NCBI GenBank assembly: GCA_003175935.1
Contig: PSRI01000258.1
Span: 1 to 64,000 of the forward strand
Source: Bacteroidota bacterium
Lineage (GTDB): Bacteria > Bacteroidota > Bacteroidia > Chitinophagales > Chitinophagaceae
Direction of reading: 5' to 3'
Length of the DNA stretch: 64,000 nucleotides
Positions 18,313 through 26,129 of the stretch are shown in pieces. The number at the start of each line of letters is the position of its first letter. Positions within the stretch are counted from its first letter, which is position 1. The translations under genes and the position numbers were made by a program. The notes below the pieces were generated by a model that was not told the DNA's origin, did not search any database, and was given only the letters and a program-made list of their open reading frames with translations.

Positions 18313-18603
18313 TCAGTTACTTCCCAGTACCGCAATGCAGCGATCGATTTCCCGGATGTAGTGGTTGATGCGTTTCTCAAATTCTTTTTTCGAGGCCTCG
18401 TCTGATTTACCTGATGAGGCCTTTACTATTGCAATTTGTTGCTGCAGCAATTCCAGTTTTTCTTTGGAGATATCTTCAATTTCTTTTTGGGCCTGCAGAT
18501 CTGCCTTCAACTTCTCATTTTCCCTTCTTAGTGAAGCATATTCTTTCAACAATTGTTGAAGCTTTTCATTCACACGCCTTACTTGTTCCTGAATAGTTTC
18601 CAT
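18313..18603 (-). CDS. Coiled-coil protein, candidate ZapA partner
   Basis: A 96-residue almost all-helical protein with heptads through residues 1-60 (VRRVNEKLQQLLKEYASLR, LQAQKEIEDISKEKLELL) and a short C-terminal helix EFEKRINHYIREIDRCIAVLGS. I do not recognise a named family. It lies 87 bp downstream of pheT and upstream of zapA on the same strand. Small coiled-coil partners of ZapA are known (ZapB in enterobacteria, ZauP in Caulobacter), so a division role is a reasonable inference from position and shape. No catalytic motif is seen. Confidence 0.7.
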   Translation of the reverse strand: METIQEQVRRVNEKLQQLLKEYASLRRENEKLKADLQAQKEIEDISKEKLELLQQQIAIVKASSGKSDEASKKEFEKRINHYIREIDRCIAVLGSN

Positions 18604-18690
18604 TGCCCTCGAAATTGAAATTGAAATTAATTATTTTCAAACGATCCGTAAGATTTTCTATACTCTAAATATCACCATTCGCGCGAAAGC

Positions 18691-21156
18691 TTATTTTCTG
18701 ATGACTGCATTCAATTGTGATTCAAAACCGTCCAGGATTTTTTTCATCATTTCATCAATTTCAGAGTCCGTCATTGTTCTTTCTTCATCCAAAAAAGTGA
18801 AACTTACAGCGACAGATTTCTTCCCTGCTCCCAGCTTCTCACTCTCGAAAACATCAAAAAGTTTCATCGACTGCAATCGCGGAATCTGTAATTTCCTGAC
18901 CACATTTTCCACTTTCTCGTAAGGAATATTTTTATCCAGGATAATTGCAAGATCCCGCTGCACTGCAGGAAATCTTGGTATTTCCTGGTATACGAGTTTT
19001 TGTCCTGTGGCTATACTCACCAGGTCTTCCCAGGCAAAATCAGCATAAAAAACATTTTGCTTAATATCAAATTTTTGAAGCAAACTATGACTCACTTTCC
19101 CAAAATTGATAAGTGTCTTGTCCGAAGTACCATATGAAATCCCATTATCCAGTTGATTTCCATTGAATCTCTTTGCTTCGAGAGATTTCAACCCCAAAGT
19201 TTTCAATATTGCGGCAACCACCCCTTTGATAAAATACAAATCCGCCGGCTCGGCCTTAGAGTTCCACGAATCTTCACGCATGACCCCACTAACGTAAACG
19301 CTTAGGTGAATTTTTTCATCATATTGTCCAGGTCCGCTGGTGCTATAAGTTTTGCCAAACTCAAAAAAGCGCAGGTTATTATTCTTGTGGTTGAGGTTAT
19401 GAGCAATGCTGGCTAAGCCAGTCTCAAGCATAGAGGGCCTCATCACATTCAATTCTGCACTAAGATTATTCTGCATTTTCACTGTTGACTTCAAAACTTC
19501 CTCAGAAAAATACTGGCTATTCGTTATGGAGTTGGTGAATATTTCATTGAATCCTGCACCTACAAGAAAATTGGCTACTTTATTTTTAAAAGCTGTTTCG
19601 CCTGCCATCGCTTCCACTGCAGGAGTAATGGTTATCGACTGAGGGATTTCAACATTATCAAATCCATCAATACGCATCACCTCTTCCACCAGGTCGGCCG
19701 ACAATTCAATATCTGGCTTACTATAGGGAACGGATACCCGTATTTCATCAATGCCATCCTTGTCCAGTTCAAATCCAAGACTTGTCAGGATCTTTTTCAC
19801 CTTATCGGGATGATAATTTTTCCCACTCAACTTTTTCAGGTAATGAAATTTTAATCCCACCTGCTTTTTAGGTTCCGGAGAAGGATATACATCAACCATA
19901 TCTCCGCTAATTTCTCCTTCAGCCAACTCCCTGATCATCAAAGCTGCTCTTTTCAAAACATTCACTGTGTTGCTGATGTCGACTCCTTTTTCAAAGCGCG
20001 TTGCGGCATCAGTTCTTAAATTATGTCGGAACGAAGATTTACGAATACTAATCGGATTAAACCAGGCGCTTTCCAGGAAGATATTTTTTGTCTTTGGACT
20101 TACACCACTATTGAATCCTCCAAATACCCCGGCAATACACATTGGTTTTCCATCTCCATCACAAATCATCAGGTCCTCTGCACTTAGAATTCTTTTCTTT
20201 TCATCCAAACTCAAAAATTCTGTCCCTTCAGGAAGGTTCTTAACAATTATTTTACTACCACCAACTTTATCGGCATCAAATGCGTGCAATGGCTGCCCTG
20301 TTTCATGGAGAATAAAATTGGTGATATCGACAATATTATTGATGGATCTTACTCCAATAGATTGCAGTCTTTGTTTAAGCCAGTCCGGGCTTTCTTTGAT
20401 AGTAACATTGTTAATGCTGATGCCGGAATATCTTCTGCAGGCATCTTTATTTTCGATACTAACGGTGAAGGTTACACCAGGTTTATCCGATTTAAAATTT
20501 GCAATAAACGGCGATCGGACAGTGAAATTATTTTTAGAATGATTGGTCAAATAAGCGCAAACATCCCTTGCAACTCCCAAATGACTCATCGCGTCCATTC
20601 TATTCGGAGTAAGACCTATTTCATAAATCCAATCTGAATACAAGTGAAAATATTCCGCAGCCGGCATTCCCTTTCTTGCACTTGCAGGGAGCACCATAAT
20701 GCCTGCATGGCTTTCACCCATTCCAATTTCATCTTCGGCGCAAATCATCCCGAAACTTTCTACTCCTCTGATTTTAGCCACTCTCATGGTAAGGGCATCT
20801 CCCTTCACAGGATGAATGGTCACACCAACGGGAGCAACAATAACTTTTTGTCCGGCCGCAACATTGGGAGCTCCGCAAACTATTTGTAAAGCTTCCCCTG
20901 ACCCGATGTCAACTTTAGTCAGACTAAGCTTATCTGCATTGGGATGTTTGGAAACTTCAAGAACTTCTCCAATAACCAGACCCTGCAATCCACCTTTAAC
21001 CTGCTCAAATTTTTCCATGCTCTCAACTTCAAGTCCTATTGAGGTAAGAATTTTGCTCAGTCTCTCCGGTTCAATTTTATTATTAACCATTCCCTGTAGG
21101 CTGGTTCCTGAGTTCTCCGGAAGATATTCACAAAGCCAGTTGTAACTAATTGTCAT
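18691..21156 (-). CDS. pheT: Phenylalanyl-tRNA synthetase beta subunit
   Basis: PheT forms the alpha2-beta2 enzyme with PheS and carries editing and tRNA-binding functions. The 821-residue protein shows the EMAP-like tRNA-binding domain (VIGEVLEVSKHPNADKL), the B3/B4 editing domain (about 220-400), B5 (SYSKPDIELSADLVEEV region), the catalytic-like core and the C-terminal anticodon-binding FDX-ACB domain (RFPAVQRDLAIILD through FTFLDEERTMTD). The length is usual for the phylum. pheS is not in the window. A -7 promoter box lies about 70 bp upstream, mirrored by that of lpxC-fabZ. Confidence 0.97.
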   Translation of the reverse strand: MTISYNWLCEYLPENSGTSLQGMVNNKIEPERLSKILTSIGLEVESMEKFEQVKGGLQGLVIGEVLEVSKHPNADKLSLTKVDIGSGEALQIVCGAPNVAAGQKVIVAPVGVTIHPVKGDALTMRVAKIRGVESFGMICAEDEIGMGESHAGIMVLPASARKGMPAAEYFHLYSDWIYEIGLTPNRMDAMSHLGVARDVCAYLTNHSKNNFTVRSPFIANFKSDKPGVTFTVSIENKDACRRYSGISINNVTIKESPDWLKQRLQSIGVRSINNIVDITNFILHETGQPLHAFDADKVGGSKIIVKNLPEGTEFLSLDEKKRILSAEDLMICDGDGKPMCIAGVFGGFNSGVSPKTKNIFLESAWFNPISIRKSSFRHNLRTDAATRFEKGVDISNTVNVLKRAALMIRELAEGEISGDMVDVYPSPEPKKQVGLKFHYLKKLSGKNYHPDKVKKILTSLGFELDKDGIDEIRVSVPYSKPDIELSADLVEEVMRIDGFDNVEIPQSITITPAVEAMAGETAFKNKVANFLVGAGFNEIFTNSITNSQYFSEEVLKSTVKMQNNLSAELNVMRPSMLETGLASIAHNLNHKNNNLRFFEFGKTYSTSGPGQYDEKIHLSVYVSGVMREDSWNSKAEPADLYFIKGVVAAILKTLGLKSLEAKRFNGNQLDNGISYGTSDKTLINFGKVSHSLLQKFDIKQNVFYADFAWEDLVSIATGQKLVYQEIPRFPAVQRDLAIILDKNIPYEKVENVVRKLQIPRLQSMKLFDVFESEKLGAGKKSVAVSFTFLDEERTMTDSEIDEMMKKILDGFESQLNAVIRK

Positions 21157-21226
21157 ATTTATTGTTCAGTAACCTGATTTGTATTTCAAAAGAATGCTTC
21201 AAAATTCTCTTATTAAAAAAAGCAAG

Positions 21227-21234
21227 CAAAGATA
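21227..21234 (-). promoter_or_regulatory. -7 promoter box of pheT
   Basis: TATCTTTG on the minus strand, 71 bases upstream of the pheT ATG; no clear -33 element. It would leave a leader of about 65 bases. Confidence 0.45.
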
Positions 21235-21322
21235 GCAGAATGAATCTAGAAGAGAAGGCATTCGGCGGCTATAGGTACTATTTATGTATCCGGTAAACCG
21301 CTTAATGCAACCGACTATTTAT

Positions 21323-21330
21323 TATCTTTG
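21323..21330 (+). promoter_or_regulatory. -7 promoter box of lpxC-fabZ
   Basis: TATCTTTG lies 18 bases before the ATG of the fusion gene, so the leader would be very short. The same 8-mer, facing the other way, serves pheT 90 bp away. Confidence 0.5.
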
Positions 21331-21348
21331 GCGCCTCAAAAATATTTC

Positions 21349-22755
21349 ATGGACGCGAATTTCAACCAGGATAAGCAGCATACGCTCAAATCTGCGACCA
21401 GCATTTCCGGAACAGGTCTGCATACAGGTATCAAGGCAGACATGACCCTGAAACCAGCTAATCCAGGCTTTGGTTTGCAGTTCCAAAGGATCGATTTACC
21501 GGGTCAACCCATCATTAAAGCGGATTGTGACCTGGTAACGGATACTTCGAGAGGTACCACCATTGAAGATAATGGAGCCCGGGTAAGTACGGTGGAACAT
21601 GTTCTAGCTGCGCTGGTTGGTATGGGCGTGGACAATTGTTTGATTGAAATAAATGGCCCTGAAACACCAATTATTGATGGAAGCTCATCACCTTTCGCGG
21701 ACATAATTGAGGAAGCAGGTGTGGAAGAGCAGGATGCAGCGAAATCGTGGTATACCATCGACACCAATATTACGCATTACGACGAAGTAAAGAGAGTAGA
21801 GATGGTTGCGATGCCGGCCATGGAGTATAAGATTACAACCCTTATTGATTTTAATAGTCCTGTTCTGGGGACGCAACATGCAGGTTTAAAGCACATGTAT
21901 GAATTCAGAAAAGAAATAGCACCCTGCCGCACTTTCTGTTTTTTGCATGAGCTGGAGATGCTGCTGGATAATAACCTTATAAAAGGTGGAGATATCAACA
22001 ATGCGATCGTTGTAGTTGACAAACCGGTTACTAAAGAAGAAATGGAACGCTTAGCCAAAGCATTTGGAAGAAAAAAGATTGAAGTGATGAGCGAAGGCTA
22101 TTTGAATAACCTGGAATTAAGATTCCCGAATGAACCAGCGCGTCATAAATTATTGGATGTAGTAGGAGATCTTGCATTAATTGGATACCCGATCAAGGGG
22201 CATATTATTGCGAACAGGCCAGGACATTCTTCGAATGTGGATTTTGCCAAGAAAATAAAGCAATACATACGGAAGAATAAGCAGATGCTGGATGTGCCGG
22301 TTTATAATCCAAATCAGGCTCCTGTTTTTAATTCGCAACAAATTGAAAAAACTCTTCCTCATCGTTATCCATTCCTGTTAGTTGATAAAATTATTGAGCT
22401 ATCAGATAAACAAATAGTAGGCATCAAGAATGTAACTTTTAATGAACCCTTTTTCGTGGGGCATTTTCCAGGGAATCCAATTATGCCTGGGGTTTTGCAA
22501 ATAGAGGCTTTGGCACAAACCGGAGGAATCCTGGCCATCAATGCCATGCCTCCAGGACAATACGATACCTACTTTGTAAAGATTGACAACTGTAAATTCA
22601 AGCAAAAGGTAGTACCCGGAGACACTATGATTCTCAAAATGGAGTTAATCGCGCCTATCCGTAGAGGCCTATGCGAAATGAGAGGCACCGTTTACATTGG
22701 AAATAAGATTGCAACTGAAGCCATATTAATGGCCCAGCTGGTAAAAAGAGACTAA
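21349..22755 (+). CDS. lpxC/fabZ: Fused LpxC deacetylase and FabZ dehydratase
   Basis: One polypeptide carries two enzymes: UDP-3-O-acyl-GlcNAc deacetylase (first committed step of lipid A synthesis) and 3-hydroxyacyl-ACP dehydratase (fatty acid elongation). LpxC occupies about residues 10-310, with zinc ligands in STVEHVLAAL and in the RHKLLDVVGD block. FabZ occupies about 325-468, with LPHRYPFLLVD, the catalytic His in GHFPGNPIMPG (around residue 372) and the Glu in QIEALAQTGG. Such fusions are a mark of Bacteroidota. The ATG at 21349 is preferred over a TTG 21 bases upstream. lpxA follows, so the lipid A genes are clustered. Confidence 0.97.
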   Translation: MDANFNQDKQHTLKSATSISGTGLHTGIKADMTLKPANPGFGLQFQRIDLPGQPIIKADCDLVTDTSRGTTIEDNGARVSTVEHVLAALVGMGVDNCLIEINGPETPIIDGSSSPFADIIEEAGVEEQDAAKSWYTIDTNITHYDEVKRVEMVAMPAMEYKITTLIDFNSPVLGTQHAGLKHMYEFRKEIAPCRTFCFLHELEMLLDNNLIKGGDINNAIVVVDKPVTKEEMERLAKAFGRKKIEVMSEGYLNNLELRFPNEPARHKLLDVVGDLALIGYPIKGHIIANRPGHSSNVDFAKKIKQYIRKNKQMLDVPVYNPNQAPVFNSQQIEKTLPHRYPFLLVDKIIELSDKQIVGIKNVTFNEPFFVGHFPGNPIMPGVLQIEALAQTGGILAINAMPPGQYDTYFVKIDNCKFKQKVVPGDTMILKMELIAPIRRGLCEMRGTVYIGNKIATEAILMAQLVKRD

Positions 22756-22834
22756 GAGTTAATTCTGGATAGAGACTTTCTGTGAGTTACTCTTAGTTTT
22801 CTGGATAGTATTATCTTTTTCCTATTTTTGCCCC

Positions 22835-22860
22835 CGTCAGGAAAATGCCTGGCGTTTTTT
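22835..22860 (+). terminator. Terminator-like hairpin between lpxC-fabZ and lpxA
   Basis: CGTCAGG (22835-22841) pairs with CCTGGCG (22848-22854), with one T-G wobble, around a 6-base loop and is followed by TTTTTT. A TATTTTTG sequence (22823-22830) just before it could be a -7 box for lpxA, in which case the hairpin would lie in the lpxA leader. Confidence 0.65.
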
Positions 22861-22910
22861 GTATGTAGAATTTACTAATACATGAAACAAGAACCAGGAA
22901 AAAATTGCTA

Positions 22911-23717
22911 ATGATTCATCCGCATACATATATTCATCCGAATGCCAAACTAGCTACTAATGTGAAAGTGGATCCTTTTACAGTGATCCATCACAATGTG
23001 GAGATCGGAGAAGGAACCTGGGTAGGTAGCAACGTGACCATAATGGAAGGCGCAAGAATCGGAAGAAATTGCAGGATTTTTCCGGGGGCGGTGATCTCTG
23101 CGGCTCCTCAGGACCTGAAATTTGAGGGAGAAGAAACAACGGTTGAAATTGGTGACAATGTCACCATCAGAGAGTTTGTAACCGTGCATCGGGGTACTCG
23201 CGATCGCTGGACCACCAAAGTTGGAAAAAACAGTATGATCATGGCTTATAGCCATATCGCCCACGATTGCATCATTGGAAAGAACTGCATTTTGAGCAAT
23301 AATACCCAGGTAGCCGGGCACGTGATTATGGGTGATTGGGCCATTTTAGGTGGTATGTGCGCTGTCCATCAGTTTGTGCAGGTTGGTCAACATGCATTCA
23401 TTAGCGGAGGATCCCTGGTTGGTAAGGATGTGCCTCCTTTTATCAAAGCGGGTCGCCAGCCATTAAGTTACGCGGGAGTGAATTCTGTTGGTATGAAAAG
23501 AAGAGGATTCACCGTTGAAAAAATTAATCATATTCTTGAAATTTATCGTGTCATATATAACAAGGGTTTGAATACTTCCCAGGCTCTTGAATATCTCGAA
23601 GAAGAATTTCCAGCTACAGACGAGAGAGATGAGATTGTAACATTTGTTCGTGAGAGTGGAAGAGGCATCATTAAGCGCTACACTAAAAACAGCGTTGATG
23701 ACGATATCGCTGACTAA
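22911..23717 (+). CDS. lpxA: UDP-N-acetylglucosamine O-acyltransferase
   Basis: LpxA transfers a 3-hydroxyacyl chain from ACP to UDP-GlcNAc, the first step of lipid A synthesis. The 268-residue protein is a left-handed beta helix of hexapeptide repeats (IHPNAKL, VEIGEGTWVG, IMEGARIGRNC, VTIREFVTVHRGT), with the catalytic-His region AYSHIAHDC and, later, GHVIMGDWAILGG and HQFVQVGQHAFISGGS. The C-terminal part is helical. ATG at 22911 gives the family-like start MIHPHTYIHP. It overlaps the ABC gene by 20 bp, indicating co-translation. Confidence 0.96.
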   Translation: MIHPHTYIHPNAKLATNVKVDPFTVIHHNVEIGEGTWVGSNVTIMEGARIGRNCRIFPGAVISAAPQDLKFEGEETTVEIGDNVTIREFVTVHRGTRDRWTTKVGKNSMIMAYSHIAHDCIIGKNCILSNNTQVAGHVIMGDWAILGGMCAVHQFVQVGQHAFISGGSLVGKDVPPFIKAGRQPLSYAGVNSVGMKRRGFTVEKINHILEIYRVIYNKGLNTSQALEYLEEEFPATDERDEIVTFVRESGRGIIKRYTKNSVDDDIAD

Positions 23718-24330
23718 TACCGGCAAACGCTTCAACCGCGATTGGATTTTTCGTCATTTCGATTTCCAGTTTATTCCGGATAAACATTATGCAATCACCG
23801 GACCCAATGGTTCGGGAAAGTCTACTTTACTTCAATGCATAGCAGGCGCTATTGCTTTGTCAGAAGGTAAAATCAATTGCAGGGACGATGTCTCGCAAAA
23901 AGAAATTCCTTCAGATTCTATTTTTAAATTCATTTCCATAGCGGCCCCTTATTTAGAACTTGTTGAAGAAATGACTCTTTTGGAATTTTTAAAATTTCAC
24001 AACCAGTTTAAGCCTCTCGTAAGCACGGAAAGTTTTGAAACTATCATGGAAACTTTGGGCCTGGCAGGAGCATCGTCCAAACAAATTCGGTATTTCAGCA
24101 GTGGAATGAAGCAAAGGCTTAAGCTGGGGCAGGCATTTTTTTCTGCAACTCCTGTTATTCTACTGGATGAACCCTGCACTAACCTGGACAATCAGGGAAT
24201 AGAACTTTACGATACTTTGGTTGCCAAATTCAGCAAGGGAAGGATGATCATTGTGAGTTCTAATGATCAAAGGGAGTATCAATTCTGTGAAAAAATAATA
24301 GACATTCGGGATTACAAGAAATCAAATTAA
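23698..24330 (+). CDS. ABC transporter ATP-binding protein
   Basis: A 210-residue ABC ATPase: Walker A GPNGSGKST, a Q-loop region near KFISIAAPY, signature YFSSGMKQRLKLG, Walker B VILLDEPCTNLD, and an H-loop position that reads VSSNDQREYQF, where the usual His is replaced. The start codon lies inside the end of lpxA. No permease gene follows, because the next gene is convergent and overlaps by 4 bp (shared TTAA stops). It may work with a permease encoded elsewhere; a lipid A-linked role is only suggested by position. Confidence 0.9.
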   Translation: MTISLTNTGKRFNRDWIFRHFDFQFIPDKHYAITGPNGSGKSTLLQCIAGAIALSEGKINCRDDVSQKEIPSDSIFKFISIAAPYLELVEEMTLLEFLKFHNQFKPLVSTESFETIMETLGLAGASSKQIRYFSSGMKQRLKLGQAFFSATPVILLDEPCTNLDNQGIELYDTLVAKFSKGRMIIVSSNDQREYQFCEKIIDIRDYKKSN

Positions 24331-25541
24331 CGCTGGCTCGCGATCAAAAGATTTAAATCGGTGTACTTTAAATTGAACCTTTGACTGAGATGAATATTTG
24401 TGAGGGCTCCTTTAAATAAATAGATTCCGCTTCTGATATTGAATTTGTGCCAGATCAGATTTTCCAAGCCACCTTCACCACCAATTTCAAGCAACAATGG
24501 CATCAGTACGTTGCTGATAGCCTGCGACGCTGTGCGTGCAAAACCTGAAGGAATATTTGGGACGCAATAGTGAATAACACCATGCTTAATGAATATTGGA
24601 TTTTCGTGTGTTGTAAGTTCAGATGTTTCGAAGCATCCTCCACGATCAATACTAACGTCAACGACCACACTACCCGGACGCATTTGTGTAACCATTTCTT
24701 CGGTAACAATAATAGGAGTTCTGCCTCCGGTGGAAGTTAGAGCTCCAACTGCCACATCACAAGTTTTTAGTTGTTTGGCGAGAATTTTAGGTTCAATAAC
24801 TGAGGTCCACATGCGGACTCCCATATTATTTTGCATTCTCTTAAGCTTGTAAATATTATTATCGAAAACTTTAACACTGCTACCCATTGCCAGGGCGGTG
24901 CGGGCAGCATATTCGCCTACAATACCAGCCCCAATAATAATTACCTTGGTTGGAGGGATACCCGAAATACCACCGAGTAGCATTCCCTTTCCATTATTGG
25001 CATTGCTTAAATAATTACCGGCGATAAGCATTACAGCGCTTCCGGCTATTTCACTCATTGAACGAACAATGGGATTGTGGCCAGAATCATCTTTTAGATT
25101 TTCGAAAGAGAGAGCGGTAATTTTCTTCTCCATCATTTTTTGCAGTATTTCTGTTTTCATTACTGCAAGGTGGATGGGAGAAATGATGGTTTGATTTTGC
25201 CGAAGGCAATCGAGTTCGCTATCATTTACCGGAGCTGATTTAATAATAAGGTCACATTGAAAAACTTCCTTTTTATCATATGCAATTTTTGCACCGGCAT
25301 CACTATAATCTTTTTCGGAAAAGTGTGCACCTTCACCTGCCCTGTGCTCAACCACTACACGATGTCCGTTTGCGGCAAGTACTCCAACAGCGTCGGGAGT
25401 AAGTGCAATTCGATTTTCCTGGTATAAATTTTCCCTGGGGATCCCAATCAATAATTCAGCGCCTTTTGGCTTAATATCGAGTGTCTCTTCCAAAGTTTCG
25501 TAGCTGAATGATGCGCTCACTGCAGGTTTGCCAGACGCCAT
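24327..25541 (-). CDS. ald: Alanine dehydrogenase
   Basis: It interconverts alanine and pyruvate with NAD and ammonia. The N-terminal domain has PRENLYQENRIALTPDAVG and HRAGEGAHFSEKDY, and the NAD domain has VIIGAGIVGEYAARTALAMGSSVKVFD and the phrase GRTPIIVTEEMV. The 404 residues exceed the usual 370: there is a 30-residue N-terminal extension, which I recall as typical of Bacteroidota members. The related transhydrogenase alpha subunit is an alternative, but that would be expected beside a beta subunit. It lies 36 bp downstream of tsaE on the same strand. Confidence 0.88.
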   Translation of the reverse strand: MASGKPAVSASFSYETLEETLDIKPKGAELLIGIPRENLYQENRIALTPDAVGVLAANGHRVVVEHRAGEGAHFSEKDYSDAGAKIAYDKKEVFQCDLIIKSAPVNDSELDCLRQNQTIISPIHLAVMKTEILQKMMEKKITALSFENLKDDSGHNPIVRSMSEIAGSAVMLIAGNYLSNANNGKGMLLGGISGIPPTKVIIIGAGIVGEYAARTALAMGSSVKVFDNNIYKLKRMQNNMGVRMWTSVIEPKILAKQLKTCDVAVGALTSTGGRTPIIVTEEMVTQMRPGSVVVDVSIDRGGCFETSELTTHENPIFIKHGVIHYCVPNIPSGFARTASQAISNVLMPLLLEIGGEGGLENLIWHKFNIRSGIYLFKGALTNIHLSQRFNLKYTDLNLLIASQR

Positions 25542-25577
25542 GAATCGGGATTAATTTGAAGGAACAATGTACAAAAA

Positions 25578-26015
25578 TTAGCTGGTAAACTCAAGTTTCA
25601 ATTGCCTGGTATTTGCATCTACAAATTGAATACGAATCGAGATTGTATCGGGAGGTAATAGCCCTGGTGCTTTTTCAGGCCATTCCACGAAGCAAATATT
25701 CCCCGAATAAATGCAGTCTTCAATACCTGCTCTTATAGCTTCTTCCTCATCCTTTAATCGATAAAGATCCAGGTGATAGATTTTTTCAAATTTTGAATTT
25801 TCCCTGATTCGATATTCATTAATGATGGAAAAAGTAGGACTGGTTACATGATCACTCACTTTTCTATAGTTGCAAAGCGCATGTACAAGTGTTGTTTTTC
25901 CTGCTCCCATTTCTCCATACAATGCAATTATTTTATGGTTGCCAATTGTTGTCCATAATTCACCAGCAATCCTGTCAATCTGGGCCAAATCATATTTCCA
26001 TTCTTTATTTGTCAT
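25578..26015 (-). CDS. tsaE: tRNA threonylcarbamoyladenosine biosynthesis ATPase TsaE
   Basis: TsaE is the ATPase needed with TsaB, TsaC and TsaD for t6A modification at position 37 of ANN-decoding tRNAs. The 145-residue protein has the P-loop GEMGAGKTTLVHALC, the segment VTSPTFSIINEY, the phrase IYHLDLYRLKDEEEA and IYSGNICFVEWPEKA; the last two are typical of the family. It heads a two-gene unit with ald. Confidence 0.95.
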   Translation of the reverse strand: MTNKEWKYDLAQIDRIAGELWTTIGNHKIIALYGEMGAGKTTLVHALCNYRKVSDHVTSPTFSIINEYRIRENSKFEKIYHLDLYRLKDEEEAIRAGIEDCIYSGNICFVEWPEKAPGLLPPDTISIRIQFVDANTRQLKLEFTS

Positions 26016-26117
26016 GTGGGTGTAAAACCTCTTTGCGTAAACGCGTTTTCCTGATTTAGTTATACATTCAGTTCAATCCTTAAAGAACACAAAAGCAAAT
26101 ATATTTTTCATATTCGG

Positions 26118-26125
26118 TAATTTTG
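26118..26125 (+). promoter_or_regulatory. -7 box directly at the copper ATPase start
   Basis: TAATTTTG ends only 4 bases before the ATG of the ATPase gene, so transcription could begin at or right beside the start codon. No -33 match is seen. Confidence 0.4.
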
Positions 26126-26129
26126 CAAA

